A DNA stretch of 20,448 bases from Lactobacillaceae bacterium (GCA_031282325.1 JAITDY010000046.1:1-20448); one strand, 5' to 3'; positions 6,708-15,484 are shown, counted from the stretch's first letter. Notes: generated by a model not told the origin, from the letters alone. Numbers and translations: made by a program.

Positions 6708-8093
6708 TTAATTTAAACTATTTTCGTTTGAAGAATCATCGCTGCCTTCATTTTTTGTAATTGGACTATCTAATTCAGTAACTTCAAATTCTTCAATATA
6801 AGCATCATCATAGTCTAGAGCTTTAATTGAGAATTTATCAATTTCTATTACATCGTTTTTTCGAGTATCAGGATAATTATTTAAAATAAAACCAGTTAGA
6901 GTAACGGACTCGTCTTCGTCGAATTCAGTAACCCTAGTATCGAAATATTCTTCTAAATCATACAGAGAAATTTTTCCAGAAACTTTATATTTATCATTAC
7001 CAAGTTTTTCAATTAATTGATCATCAATATCATCTTGTTCGTCACGGAAATTACCAAAAAGTTCTTCATAAATATCTTTATCCGTAATAATACCAGCAGT
7101 ACCACCGTATTCGTCGACAACAATAGCAAGTGGTGAACGTTTTGCGTTCATTTCGCGCAAGGCCTCAGTAATTTTAATATTTTCTTGAACGGAAACATTA
7201 TCACGCATTATTTTTGAAAGTTTATCTTGATCATTAATACGTGATTGACGGATAATATCGTAACTAGTTACATATCCAATAACGTTATCTTTGTCGTTGT
7301 CTGCAACAACTGGAAAACGAGAGAACTTATCTTCAAGATAAATTTTAGCTGCTTCGGCAATAGTTGTATCAACATCTAAGGCGATAATTTGTGTACGATC
7401 GGTCATGATATCTGATACAACTTTATCGTTCAACAAAAATGCTCGTTGCATGAATTCATAATCTTCTTCGTCTAATTCACCAGCTTCGGCTGAATTTTTA
7501 GTAAGGTCTAAAATTTCATTCTGAGAATAAATTTCACTATCATCTTGGTTTTTAAATCCAAGTAAATTGGTGATAGCCCAAGCTGACTTATCGAAAAACA
7601 AAATTAGAGGTAGGAATGTGATGTGGAAAAATCTAACAATTGGTGTAATTGCTAAAAGAATTCTAGCTGGTTCACTAATGGCAATGTTTTTAGGAACTAA
7701 ATCTGTAAAAACAGCATGAACAAATGTAAATAATAGAATTGCAAGAATAGAAGCGATTGTATGGGCAAGACTATCTCCAAAACCTAATGTTTTAAAAATA
7801 CCTGATTGAATAATAATATTGGCAAATGTAATTTCGCCAATCCAACCAGTAATCAAACTAGTTAATGTAATCCCGACTTGTGCGGTTGACAAGTATTCTG
7901 TTAAATGTTCAGTCATATGAATTGCAGTTGCTAGCTTTTTGCTAGGTTTGTCCCTAACTTCTTGCATAGCTCTTAGCGCACTTGGACGAACTTTAATAAT
8001 TGAATATTCCAATAAAGTAAATATTGTAGCTAATGCTAAAACTACAATTAAAATAATAATATTAGTGAGAATCGGGGAGGACGCGTCTTCCAT
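6708..8093 (-). CDS. CNNM/CorC-type (hemolysin family) membrane transporter with CBS pair
   Basis: 461-aa protein of the CNNM-CBS-CorC architecture. An N-terminal DUF21/CNNM membrane domain spans about residues 1-190 with helices around 10-30, 70-95, 105-125 and 140-165. Two CBS motifs follow (about 215-335, starting near VSDIMTDRTQIIALD), including IVVDEYGGTAGIITDKDI. A CorC_HlyC domain covers about 350-435, and the tail is acidic and Ser/Asn-rich. Relatives move magnesium or cobalt/sodium-linked magnesium, and several bacterial ones protect against high Mg; the old name hemolysin reflects TlyC homology, not proven lysis. It is transcribed leftward, apparently alone, from the gap after ndk. 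Its 3' end faces the MNIO operon across the shared terminator. Function as a divalent cation exporter is family knowledge; the ion is not determined here. Confidence 0.9.
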   Translation of the reverse strand: MEDASSPILTNIIILIVVLALATIFTLLEYSIIKVRPSALRAMQEVRDKPSKKLATAIHMTEHLTEYLSTAQVGITLTSLITGWIGEITFANIIIQSGIFKTLGFGDSLAHTIASILAILLFTFVHAVFTDLVPKNIAISEPARILLAITPIVRFFHITFLPLILFFDKSAWAITNLLGFKNQDDSEIYSQNEILDLTKNSAEAGELDEEDYEFMQRAFLLNDKVVSDIMTDRTQIIALDVDTTIAEAAKIYLEDKFSRFPVVADNDKDNVIGYVTSYDIIRQSRINDQDKLSKIMRDNVSVQENIKITEALREMNAKRSPLAIVVDEYGGTAGIITDKDIYEELFGNFRDEQDDIDDQLIEKLGNDKYKVSGKISLYDLEEYFDTRVTEFDEDESVTLTGFILNNYPDTRKNDVIEIDKFSIKALDYDDAYIEEFEVTELDSPITKNEGSDDSSNENSLN

Positions 8094-8134
8094 TTAATTA
8101 AATACCTAACTTTCTAGACTTTTGTCTAAAAATA

Positions 8135-8184
8135 ATTATAACAATTTATAAACGAGTTGATATATTTTTCGTTTAAGCTTAAAC
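8135..8184 (-). promoter_or_regulatory. Putative promoter of the CNNM gene with a perfect 14-bp upstream palindrome
   Basis: On the minus strand a consensus TATAAT lies at 8135-8140, about 40 bases before the start codon, with only a weak -35. Just upstream is the perfect palindrome GTTTAAGCTTAAAC (8171-8184), about 43-56 bases above the predicted transcript start. It lacks a loop and T-tract, so it is not a convincing terminator for ndk and may instead be a protein binding site. Confidence 0.45.
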
Positions 8185-8188
8185 AGTG

Positions 8189-8617
8189 TTAATTATTGCT
8201 TAAATTGGGAAACCATAAGGCAATTTCACGTTCAGCGCTTTCCACACTGTCTGAACCGTGAGCTATATTGCGAACTTCATCCCCGGGCCAATCGCGAGCC
8301 AAATCGCCCCTAATAGTTCCCGGAGCTGCTTTACTAGGTTGGGTATTTCCTAATAAAGTACGCCATCCTTGAACAACTGAATCTCCTTGGGCAACAATGG
8401 CTAAAATTGGCCCACTAGTCATATATTCAACCAAACCCGGGTAAAAGGGTTTGTCTACTAATTCATTGTAATGTTGATCTAAAAGTTCTTTACTTACCGT
8501 TCTTAAATCAGCAGCAACAATGTCATAGCCTTTTTCTTCAACTCTTTTTAAAATTTCACCCATTTTTTTTCGACGATATCCGTCTGGTTTTACTAGTATT
8601 AATGTTCTTTCTGTCAT
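8189..8617 (-). CDS. ndk: Nucleoside diphosphate kinase
   Basis: 142-aa cytosolic kinase that moves the gamma phosphate from ATP to other (deoxy)nucleoside diphosphates through a phospho-histidine. The N-terminal ERTLILVKPDGYRR holds the conserved Lys10. The nucleotide site GTIRGDLARD and the active-site motif RNIAHGSDSVESAEREI with His120 are intact, and length is normal for the family. It is leftward, 39 bases behind the surface nuclease gene. No terminator is seen in that gap, but a -10 box lies directly in front of the ATG, so it probably has its own promoter. A functional link with the DNase upstream (recycling nucleotides from extracellular DNA) is possible but speculative. Confidence 0.97.
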   Translation of the reverse strand: MTERTLILVKPDGYRRKKMGEILKRVEEKGYDIVAADLRTVSKELLDQHYNELVDKPFYPGLVEYMTSGPILAIVAQGDSVVQGWRTLLGNTQPSKAAPGTIRGDLARDWPGDEVRNIAHGSDSVESAEREIALWFPNLSNN

Positions 8618-8623
8618 ACTCTT

Positions 8624-8629
8624 ATTTTA
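8624..8629 (-). promoter_or_regulatory. Candidate -10 box of ndk at leaderless distance
   Basis: On the minus strand GATAAAAT ends 6 bases before the ndk ATG (TAAAAT at 8624-8629). Transcription would begin at or within a base or two of the start codon. The only SD-like bases are a weak AAGAG between the box and the ATG, which would not be transcribed. No good -35 is visible (TTGTCT nearby has wrong spacing). Confidence 0.4.
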
Positions 8630-8656
8630 TCTGAAAGCGATAGACAAAAACATACA

Positions 8657-11600
8657 CTATGACTTATTTTTTACCCTTATTTTTCCCCTATTTCCAATTA
8701 CAGCCAAATTAATTAAGCCAATGAAGCTAATTAAAATATTTTTATTATAATCATTATATTTTCCGGTCTTTGGAAGGGATAATTTTCGTGGATTATTTTG
8801 GGCCGAAGTATTTTTTAATGTAACTGAAGTGACTGCATAATTATTTATGCTTATGTTTTCCAAAGATGATTGATTAGAATTGATTGGCGAAACATCCGAA
8901 TTTGAATTAACATCAATTGAGTCGTTAATTGAGTTGCTATTTGACTCCTCGTTAGAATCGAGATAATTCTGATTGGATTCAATGTACTCCGAATTTGAAT
9001 CATTAATAGATTGTTCTACTTGTTGGGAATCTGAATTAGAGGTATTAAAAACATTATCATTTGATGTTTGATAATTATCACTACTATTTGAATTAATTTC
9101 AGATGGAGTGTTAGATTGATTTACTTGATTTCGTGTGGACTCCATATTTACTTTTAATAAAATCGGATCATGGTCTGAAGCCTGATTATAAAACGGAGTA
9201 TTCACATGGACCATATCAAACTCATAGTTAGTTAAGTTTTTGCTTACTAATAAATTATCTATCGTTTGAGATTGGCCTTCATATATATAGGAATAAGTAT
9301 CTTCAGGATTAGTTAAACGGTATTCAGAGACGATATTGTTCAATTCGTCACCGGCTAATACTTTCATCGCTTTAGAATAATCATAGTCGTTCATATCACC
9401 AACTACAATAATTTTTAAATCAGGATTGTAGGATAATCCTTTTTGAATAAAGGCATTAATATTAGAAGCTAATTCTATACGCTCATTTTCTGAAGGATAT
9501 ACAGCTGGCTGAATTTGTCCAAATGTTCCTGTATCTCCCAACTTAGAATTTAAATGATTACCAATAACGATAAAATTTTCCTGAGTTGGCAAAAAAACAA
9601 ATTCTACTGCCAAAGAATTACGAGTACCAGCCGGAGCCGATAAATGGCTAACTTTATTTGTTAAATGTCCATCTGCTGCCCATGACGCAGGAATATTAGT
9701 ATCGCTGATTGTAGAATCACCATACAAACCAACGCGTTCAGGATTATAAATCATCGCAACGCGAATATTTCCGCCCGGGGCACCACCGTCTTCATTATTG
9801 TTTGGATCGATATCAATGAAATTATAATGAGGCCCACCAAGAGCAACGATAGCATCAACTAATTTTTGTAATGTTGCGTTAGCTGAGACATTACCACTAT
9901 CTAAAGTACCATCATCATCTTGTACTTCTTCTAAATTTAAAATATCTGGGGCATTTAAATTATTTATTATATAGGAAGCTAATGTATTAATTTTGGTATT
10001 AGCGGTTTTAGCTGAAAAATTCTCTAGATTAAATCCGCTTATTGTAAGATTATTGTCATCACCTTTAAGTGAGCTGGTTTCCGGAACAATATTACCTTTA
10101 ATTACCTCTGGCAAGGAATTCTTTTGGGTTAATATCACATATTTTCCATATGAATAATAAACAACACCAGTAATATCACCATTAAAAGTATCCCCAGCAT
10201 TTATGTTGACAGTAGAATTAGGTTCTATAAAAACAATTCCCTTGTAATCAGAATCGCTCTGTCCTAATTGAATACCACCAACATTAGTATCAGTATTTTT
10301 TAATGATGACACAACTGGAATATCTGAATTGTTGGTTGGACCAACTGCCTTTGGATTTTGAAGCGTAACTAACATTCCTTCTAAACTTTCCCAAAAGAAA
10401 AGTGCATCGTTTTTATTTCCTGCGACTAGGCCTTCAGGAATTACACGTTGAAACTCGTTAGTCGGTGTTTGACCTTCAGGAATTAGAGTAATTGGTTTTG
10501 GCAATGTATTGTCAGAAGAAATTATGTTGATATTTGTTGTGTTATTAATTACAGTAACTGGTTGATCTGTGGCATTTTTGTCATCATAACCAGAAATATA
10601 AGATTCATAAATCACACCAGTAACTGTAATTTTATCGCCAACAGCAATTTTCGAATAATCGTTAGCATTGGTCCAAACTAAAATACCGTCACTAGTTTGG
10701 TCGTTATTGTCAGATGGAGCTTGAAGATAAAATTTATTAGATCCAGCTTTGTAAGTAACTATTCCTTCAGTAGTAATTTTTTTGCCAACCAATGCTGACC
10801 TTAGTTCAATTCCTTGAATATCTTGAATTGAAACAGTATTGAAAATTGGATCTGTAGTTTCTTTTAATACTAAGTTGGCAATATCTTGCAAGGATCGTAT
10901 TTTAATTTCCGGAGTTGTTTTATAAGGAACTGATATTCCAGTTATCGAATAAATAGTTTTTTCATCTAAGGAATTCGCTAATTGTTCAATATCTATTCCA
11001 GTTTTAGAATCTACGTATATTAAAACGCTTTGATTCATATTATCTGTAATTGTAAATTGCAAATTAGAGCTTGCTAAATATATATTAGATACTGTGACGT
11101 TATTGTTAATTATCAATTGGCCGTATTGAGGATCTGAATAATTGTAATTAATTGGTTCAATTAGAGAAATATTATTGTCGTTTTTAACGACGGATTGTGT
11201 GTCAGCAGGCGTAATTTCTATTTCATTATTATAGATAGACAATTTTCCTGTAACAGTTACATTAGATCCAATTTCTAAAGAATTATCGAAGCTACTGTAA
11301 ACATAAATTCCGCCAGTATTATCTTGAATATAATAAGCTTTGCTAGCAAAAGCCCCCGGCGTTGAAGTCACAGTTCCAGTTATAGACACTGTTTGTCCAG
11401 TAGTGCTTAGATTACGAGCTTCTTGAATTGAAATTGTATTAACTGTATTTGCATTATCCTGATTCAGATCTGTATTAGAATCGGTAATTGAATTTTCGTT
11501 AGAATCAATCGGTAAAGAACTATTAGAATTATCAATAGAGTTTAATTGCGAATTATCTTCACTATTAGAATTTGTAATTGAATCTTGTTGTGAAGTTTGG

Positions 11601-11968
11601 TTTAGAACTTGAGAATCTAAAATTTTTTGATACGCAGAACTAGGCTTGTACCCAGCATCCAAGGCTAACTGCAAAGTGCTATATTCTTTCCAGTTTTTTA
11701 GATTAGCATTTGAAGCTATTGTTCCATTTGGACCAGTAATTAAACCTCCTGAACTTACATAATAATGCCCATCTGCAACTTTTCCTTCACTATTAAATAT
11801 AAAAGATGTTGGAATGGAACCCTCAATTATTTCTGTTGCGAAGGCAGTGATTGAGTTAGAAATAAATGGAATATCCAAATGATTAATTTGCAATGTTAGA
11901 GTTAGTCCAACAATAATCGTAGAATGAATAATCCAATTTTTCCCAGATTTAAATAGTTTAAAGCGCAT
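8657..11968 (-). CDS. LPXTG-anchored extracellular nuclease (ExeM/NucH/YhcR-like) with OB-fold domains and an EEP nuclease domain
   Basis: 1103-aa secreted protein. Start: the ATG at 11968 gives MRFKLFKSGKNW, a KxYKxGKxW-type signal peptide variant with a hydrophobic core and likely cleavage near residue 44 (AFA); GGGGG lies 9 bases upstream. A start 60 bases earlier lacks these features. Order: an N-terminal module ending in LALDAGYKPS, an Asn/Ser/Asp-rich linker (about 120-175), OB-fold modules (about 180-265 and 375-470, each with VTVTG or ITVTG), further beta-rich sequence, then an endonuclease/exonuclease/phosphatase domain (about 640-935). Its expected catalytic motifs are complete: LEEVQDDDG (about 680), GNHLNSK (His about 805), GDMND (about 857) and SDHDPI (about 933). 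A Ser/Asn-rich wall-spanning linker precedes the sortase signal LPKTG (1065-1069), with hydrophobic helix and basic tail. Likely role: degrading extracellular DNA at the cell surface for nutrients or biofilm/NET escape; not proven here. Confidence 0.9.
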   Translation of the reverse strand: MRFKLFKSGKNWIIHSTIIVGLTLTLQINHLDIPFISNSITAFATEIIEGSIPTSFIFNSEGKVADGHYYVSSGGLITGPNGTIASNANLKNWKEYSTLQLALDAGYKPSSAYQKILDSQVLNQTSQQDSITNSNSEDNSQLNSIDNSNSSLPIDSNENSITDSNTDLNQDNANTVNTISIQEARNLSTTGQTVSITGTVTSTPGAFASKAYYIQDNTGGIYVYSSFDNSLEIGSNVTVTGKLSIYNNEIEITPADTQSVVKNDNNISLIEPINYNYSDPQYGQLIINNNVTVSNIYLASSNLQFTITDNMNQSVLIYVDSKTGIDIEQLANSLDEKTIYSITGISVPYKTTPEIKIRSLQDIANLVLKETTDPIFNTVSIQDIQGIELRSALVGKKITTEGIVTYKAGSNKFYLQAPSDNNDQTSDGILVWTNANDYSKIAVGDKITVTGVIYESYISGYDDKNATDQPVTVINNTTNINIISSDNTLPKPITLIPEGQTPTNEFQRVIPEGLVAGNKNDALFFWESLEGMLVTLQNPKAVGPTNNSDIPVVSSLKNTDTNVGGIQLGQSDSDYKGIVFIEPNSTVNINAGDTFNGDITGVVYYSYGKYVILTQKNSLPEVIKGNIVPETSSLKGDDNNLTISGFNLENFSAKTANTKINTLASYIINNLNAPDILNLEEVQDDDGTLDSGNVSANATLQKLVDAIVALGGPHYNFIDIDPNNNEDGGAPGGNIRVAMIYNPERVGLYGDSTISDTNIPASWAADGHLTNKVSHLSAPAGTRNSLAVEFVFLPTQENFIVIGNHLNSKLGDTGTFGQIQPAVYPSENERIELASNINAFIQKGLSYNPDLKIIVVGDMNDYDYSKAMKVLAGDELNNIVSEYRLTNPEDTYSYIYEGQSQTIDNLLVSKNLTNYEFDMVHVNTPFYNQASDHDPILLKVNMESTRNQVNQSNTPSEINSNSSDNYQTSNDNVFNTSNSDSQQVEQSINDSNSEYIESNQNYLDSNEESNSNSINDSIDVNSNSDVSPINSNQSSLENISINNYAVTSVTLKNTSAQNNPRKLSLPKTGKYNDYNKNILISFIGLINLAVIGNRGKIRVKNKS

Positions 11969-11977
11969 AATATAATT

Positions 11978-11982
11978 CCCCC
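11978..11982 (-). promoter_or_regulatory. Ribosome binding site that fixes the nuclease start
   Basis: The minus-strand run GGGGGAA, 9 bases before the ATG at 11968, is the only Shine-Dalgarno-like site near the N-terminus. It supports the start that gives the KxYKxGKxW signal peptide. A possible promoter further up has TTGCGT and TATAAC 16 bases apart. Confidence 0.65.
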
Positions 11983-12007
11983 AGTTATATATAAGACACA
12001 TTGTTAC

Positions 12008-12026
12008 GCAAATATCAGTAGTTTGC
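12008..12026. repeat. Short inverted repeat in the nuclease/trpS divergent gap
   Basis: GCAAA and TTTGC arms are separated by 9 bases (TATCAGTAG). The site lies about 40-60 bases before the nuclease start, at or above its candidate -35. It could be an operator of the nuclease gene, but 5-bp arms are near chance level in AT-rich DNA. Confidence 0.2.
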
Positions 12027-12092
12027 ATTCTAATTTAAACACAGAAAAACACGAACGTTTTAGAAGAAAATAATTACTTAAAAAAATACTTA

Positions 12093-12098
12093 TATAAT
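12093..12098 (+). promoter_or_regulatory. -10 box of trpS at leaderless distance
   Basis: A consensus TATAAT ends 6 bases before the trpS ATG. Initiation 6-8 bases downstream would place the first transcribed base on or beside the A of the ATG. There is no Shine-Dalgarno-like purine run with G between this box and the upstream divergent gene, and no room for a T-box leader. The -35 region is not consensus. Confidence 0.55.
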
Positions 12099-12104
12099 TA
12101 AAAT

Positions 12105-13127
12105 ATGACAAAAGAAATAGTTTTAACAGGTGACAGGCCAACTGGAAAATTACATATTGGCCATTTTGTAGGATCTTTAAAAAATCGCGTTAATATGCAA
12201 AATTCGGGAAATTATGATCCCTATATTATGATTGCCGATACGCAAGCTTTTACTGATAATGCTCGCGATCCTGAAAAAATCCAAAACTCATTATTAGAAG
12301 TTGCTTTGGATTATTTAGCGGTTGGGATTGACCCATTAAAAAGCACTATTTTTGTTCAAAGCCAAATTCAAGGTTTATTTGAATTAACTTCCTATTTTAT
12401 GAATCTTGTAACAGTGGCTAGACTGCAAAGAAATCCTACTGTTAAAGCTGAAATTCAACAAAAAGGATTTGGCGAATCTTTACCGGCGGGTTTTTTCACT
12501 TACCCAGTGAGTCAAGCAGCAGATATTACCATTTTCAAAGCCACAAAAGTTCCAGTTGGCGACGATCAAGAGCCGATGTTAGAACAAACTAGAGAACTAG
12601 TTCGTTCATTTAATAATGCCTATGGAAAAGCAATTTTAGTTGAACCAGAGGGTGTTTTCCCTCCAAAAGGACAAGGACGAATCCCCGGTTTAGATGGGAA
12701 TGCTAAAATGAGCAAATCTCTAAATAATGCAATTTACTTGAGTGACGATGCTGATACGGTGGCGAAAAAAGTTAAATCTATGTATACGGATCCACAACAT
12801 ATAAAAGTTGAAGATCCCGGCCATATTGAGGGTAATACAGTTTTTACCTACTTAGATATTTTTGCTCCCGATAAACAAAAAGTTCAAGAATTAAAAGAAC
12901 AATATATGGCTGGCGGTTTAGGAGATATGAAAATCAAAAATTACCTATTAGAAATTTTAGAGGCAGAATTATCCCCAATCAGACAACGTCGTAATGAATT
13001 CGCCAAAGATAAGGGTGCAGTTTTAAATATTTTGAAAACTGGAAGCCAAAAGGCGAATAGTGTTGCTGAGCAAACAATGAAAGAAGTTCGAACTGCTATT
13101 GGGGTAGATTATTTTGATAAAGATTAA
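12105..13127 (+). CDS. trpS: Tryptophanyl-tRNA synthetase
   Basis: 340-aa class I aminoacyl-tRNA synthetase that charges tRNA-Trp with tryptophan. It starts MTKEIVLTGDRPTGKLHIGH, with the HIGH signature at residues 17-20, and has KMSKS at 201-205 (GNAKMSKSLNN). MIADTQAFTDNARDP is typical for the Trp enzyme. Length is as usual for Gram-positive TrpS. Codon and base use is richer in G/C than the MNIO cluster (line 12481-12540 has 26 G/C in 60 bases), as expected for a core gene. The start has no ribosome site but a TATAAT box right before it, so the mRNA is probably leaderless. A tryptophan T-box, found before some Firmicute trpS genes, is absent. Confidence 0.97.
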   Translation: MTKEIVLTGDRPTGKLHIGHFVGSLKNRVNMQNSGNYDPYIMIADTQAFTDNARDPEKIQNSLLEVALDYLAVGIDPLKSTIFVQSQIQGLFELTSYFMNLVTVARLQRNPTVKAEIQQKGFGESLPAGFFTYPVSQAADITIFKATKVPVGDDQEPMLEQTRELVRSFNNAYGKAILVEPEGVFPPKGQGRIPGLDGNAKMSKSLNNAIYLSDDADTVAKKVKSMYTDPQHIKVEDPGHIEGNTVFTYLDIFAPDKQKVQELKEQYMAGGLGDMKIKNYLLEILEAELSPIRQRRNEFAKDKGAVLNILKTGSQKANSVAEQTMKEVRTAIGVDYFDKD

Positions 13128-13202
13128 TCCCCGTTCTCTTATCAGAATAATATTTTTTATTGTTGAAATTACAGCGAATACTATTACATTAAAATCTAAT
13201 AC

Positions 13203-14000
13203 TTATTGTAGTTCTATAATTTTTTTGACTATGAAATCAGGGTGACTCCAATGCAAATAATGACCATCACCAATAGAAAAAACTTTTGCATATAAGCGAA
13301 ATTTCGAATGAAGGTATTCATCCCTTCTACCTTTTGATGTAACAACTGATATTTTTAATCGAGATTTACTCAAGTTTTCTTCGACGTTTTTTAAGTCATC
13401 TAATAAATTTTCAATTAAATTATTTTCTTGATAAATCATTGGATTTCCATAAGCATTAAAAAAAATTTCAGCATTTTTTTGTTTTTCGGTTTCATCATTA
13501 TTTGGATTAACTACTTTTAAAAAATCTGCTATTTTAATATTGCCAGCTTTTTTAGCAGATTCAATTAATTCTGGAGATTGGAATTCACCGCCTTCAGATA
13601 AAATAGCTTCTCTTATCTCGCTATAACTAGGCTCAATTAAGAGTAAACTATTGATTTTCGTTGGATAATTATTGGCTAATATCATAGCGTAACTACCTCC
13701 AAGGCTATGTCCTACAACAGTGATTTTATTTTCGATCTGCTCATAATTGACAACGTCCATAATATTTTTCAAAATGTTGTTAGATGACCGCTCCATAGTG
13801 GCTGAAATACTTTCACCAGTGCCAATTGTATCAATTGCCATAAATCCGTATGTGCCAGGTAATTTATCTATAATTGTTTTGAAATTAAAATACGTACTGT
13901 CACCACCAAAACCCGGAATGAAAATAATTGTTGGTTGGCTATTAATTGATTTTCGATAGTTATAATTAATTTCACCTAAAGAAGTTGATATTTTACTCAT
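13203..14000 (-). CDS. Alpha/beta hydrolase of unknown substrate
   Basis: 265-aa cytosolic hydrolase with the canonical fold signs: an oxyanion segment IIFIPGFGG (25-33), nucleophile elbow VVGHSLGG with Ser99, and a C-terminal DGHYLHWSHPD with the likely catalytic His247. The acid is probably in GRRDEY before the last strand, or Glu123. There is no signal peptide. AAAGGAGT at 14008-14015 is a good ribosome site. It lies 41 bases downstream of the DHA2-type exporter gene on the same strand, so the two are likely co-transcribed. Such pairs can serve in breaking down and exporting a toxic ester or drug, but no substrate can be inferred. Its 3' end faces trpS with a 75-base gap and no convincing terminator hairpin. 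Confidence 0.88.
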   Translation of the reverse strand: MSKISTSLGEINYNYRKSINSQPTIIFIPGFGGDSTYFNFKTIIDKLPGTYGFMAIDTIGTGESISATMERSSNNILKNIMDVVNYEQIENKITVVGHSLGGSYAMILANNYPTKINSLLLIEPSYSEIREAILSEGGEFQSPELIESAKKAGNIKIADFLKVVNPNNDETEKQKNAEIFFNAYGNPMIYQENNLIENLLDDLKNVEENLSKSRLKISVVTSKGRRDEYLHSKFRLYAKVFSIGDGHYLHWSHPDFIVKKIIELQ

Positions 14001-14041
14001 TATTGTTACTCCTTTTTTAACTCTATTTAATGTAATATTAT

Positions 14042-15484
14042 TTATTTTTTAATTTTTAAAATCAATACTCGATAAGCAGTAATTAACCAAGCAATCAAAA
14101 TGATAATTGTAGAAATCATCATTGCAAAATGTAATCCAGAAACAAAAAAATAAGGATTATTTTTTGGATAATTAATTATTTTATGTCCGGCTTTTATACT
14201 CATTCCAATATATAGACTAGTTGTTGCAGCAGTTGTTCCAGTAATCATCCCCAAATTTCTAGCTAAAGCGTTTAAAGAACCAGCTACTCCTAATTTATTT
14301 TTCGGAGCATTACTCATAATTAAAGCATTGTTTGGAGTATTAAAAAAACTCATTGAAAATCCAAGAAAGGCATTTAAAGCAAAGACTAAAATAACTGGTG
14401 TTTGTTTACCAATTAGGGTCCACATAAATAAGCCAATAAGCATAGCTGAAAGAGCTGCTAAAGTAATGTATTCTCTATTTATTTTGTCGGCAATTATTCC
14501 TGAAAAAGGAGCTCCTATTAATTGCGCTATTGGCCATGCCATCATAAACAAGCCAGCCTTTCCGGGTGACATCCCAAGGAGATTTTGAAAATAAAAAGGG
14601 GTTAATATGGCAATGAAAAAAGTTGCTGAAAAAGTTAAAAATGATGCAATTATTGAAATAGTGAAAAGTTGTGTTTTAAATATACTTAGATCTAATAAAG
14701 GTTTTGTAATTTTAAGTTCATGTTTAATAAAAGCGAAAAGTAAAATAATGCTTAATAAATAACTAAATATTGGAAACAAGGCAGTAAAACCTTGTTCTTG
14801 AGCAATATTGATTCCCATGAAAAATAGAGCAATTAATAAAAATAAAAGAATAATTCCATACCAATCAAATTGAACTTTATCTTCTCGTTTCGCACTTTTT
14901 GGGAACACTTTTTGAATAATAATTATTACAATAATGCCAATCGGAACGTTAATCCAAAAAATATATGACCAAGGGAAAAATTGTAAAATAATCCCGCCTA
15001 CTGATGGGCCCGCCAAGCCTCCTAACGATACAAACATGGCGATACTAGCCATGGCACGTGCACGCATTGAAACTGGGGCAACAGTTGTGGAAATTCCAAA
15101 TGAATTACTCATTTCCATAGCCGCTCCAATAGCTTGGACTACGCGGGCAAATAATAAAAACCAAAAGTTAAGATTGATTCCAGCTAAAAAAGAACCAAGT
15201 ACAAAGACATATGCGCCATATTTAAATACCCGCATTTTACCAATCTGATCTCCTAAATTACCAAAAAAAGTTAGTAAACCAGATACAACAATTAAATATA
15301 TTGAAACAGTCCAAGTAATTTGATTCATTGGAACATTTAAATCTTTAGACATTACTGGCATAGCAACATTGACTACGGAAGAATCTAAAGTTGACATAAA
15401 TATTAATAGTCCAACCGCAATCATAATTGCCCAAACTCGTTTTAAAGAAAAATTATAATCTGTATTTTTTTGAGTATTTTTCAT
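14042..15484 (-). CDS. DHA2-family (EmrB/QacA-type, 14-TM) MFS drug exporter
   Basis: 480-aa membrane protein with about 14 predicted helices. It begins STLDSSVVNVAMPVMSKDL, the D1 motif of this family. Motif A-like GNLGDQIGKMRVF, ARVVQAIGAAMEMSN and the antiporter motif C region GGLAGPSVGG follow, then WIFWINVP-like YIFWINVPIGI. These belong to proton-driven multidrug exporters such as QacA, LmrB and EmrB. Ribosome site AGAGGT lies about 6 bases before the ATG. The promoter is likely the minus-strand TAAAAT at 15512-15517 in the gap shared with mvaA. It heads a two-gene unit with the hydrolase. No adjacent TetR or MarR gene is seen, so regulation is unknown, as is the substrate. Confidence 0.92.
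   Translation of the reverse strand: MKNTQKNTDYNFSLKRVWAIMIAVGLLIFMSTLDSSVVNVAMPVMSKDLNVPMNQITWTVSIYLIVVSGLLTFFGNLGDQIGKMRVFKYGAYVFVLGSFLAGINLNFWFLLFARVVQAIGAAMEMSNSFGISTTVAPVSMRARAMASIAMFVSLGGLAGPSVGGIILQFFPWSYIFWINVPIGIIVIIIIQKVFPKSAKREDKVQFDWYGIILLFLLIALFFMGINIAQEQGFTALFPIFSYLLSIILLFAFIKHELKITKPLLDLSIFKTQLFTISIIASFLTFSATFFIAILTPFYFQNLLGMSPGKAGLFMMAWPIAQLIGAPFSGIIADKINREYITLAALSAMLIGLFMWTLIGKQTPVILVFALNAFLGFSMSFFNTPNNALIMSNAPKNKLGVAGSLNALARNLGMITGTTAATTSLYIGMSIKAGHKIINYPKNNPYFFVSGLHFAMMISTIIILIAWLITAYRVLILKIKK

Noticed and set aside
8657..12028. Nuclease start 60 bases upstream at 12028
   Set aside because: The extra 20 residues (MQTTDICVTMCLIYNWGNYI) precede the KxYKxGKxW-type signal start and lack a ribosome site; GGGGG before 11968 supports the shorter form.
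12029..12104. T-box or tryptophan riboswitch before trpS
   Set aside because: Only 76 bases separate trpS from the upstream gene start region, with no T-box sequence, and the likely promoter -10 is right at the ATG.
13128..13202. Terminator between convergent trpS and the hydrolase gene
   Set aside because: The only possible stem (AATAATA with TATTGTT around a T-run) is all A-U/G-U and too weak to call.
13747..15248. Plus-strand ORFs of 70, 86 and 104 aa (13747-13959, 14328-14588, 14934-15248)
   Set aside because: They lie antisense to the well-supported hydrolase and 14-TM exporter genes and show no protein-like composition.
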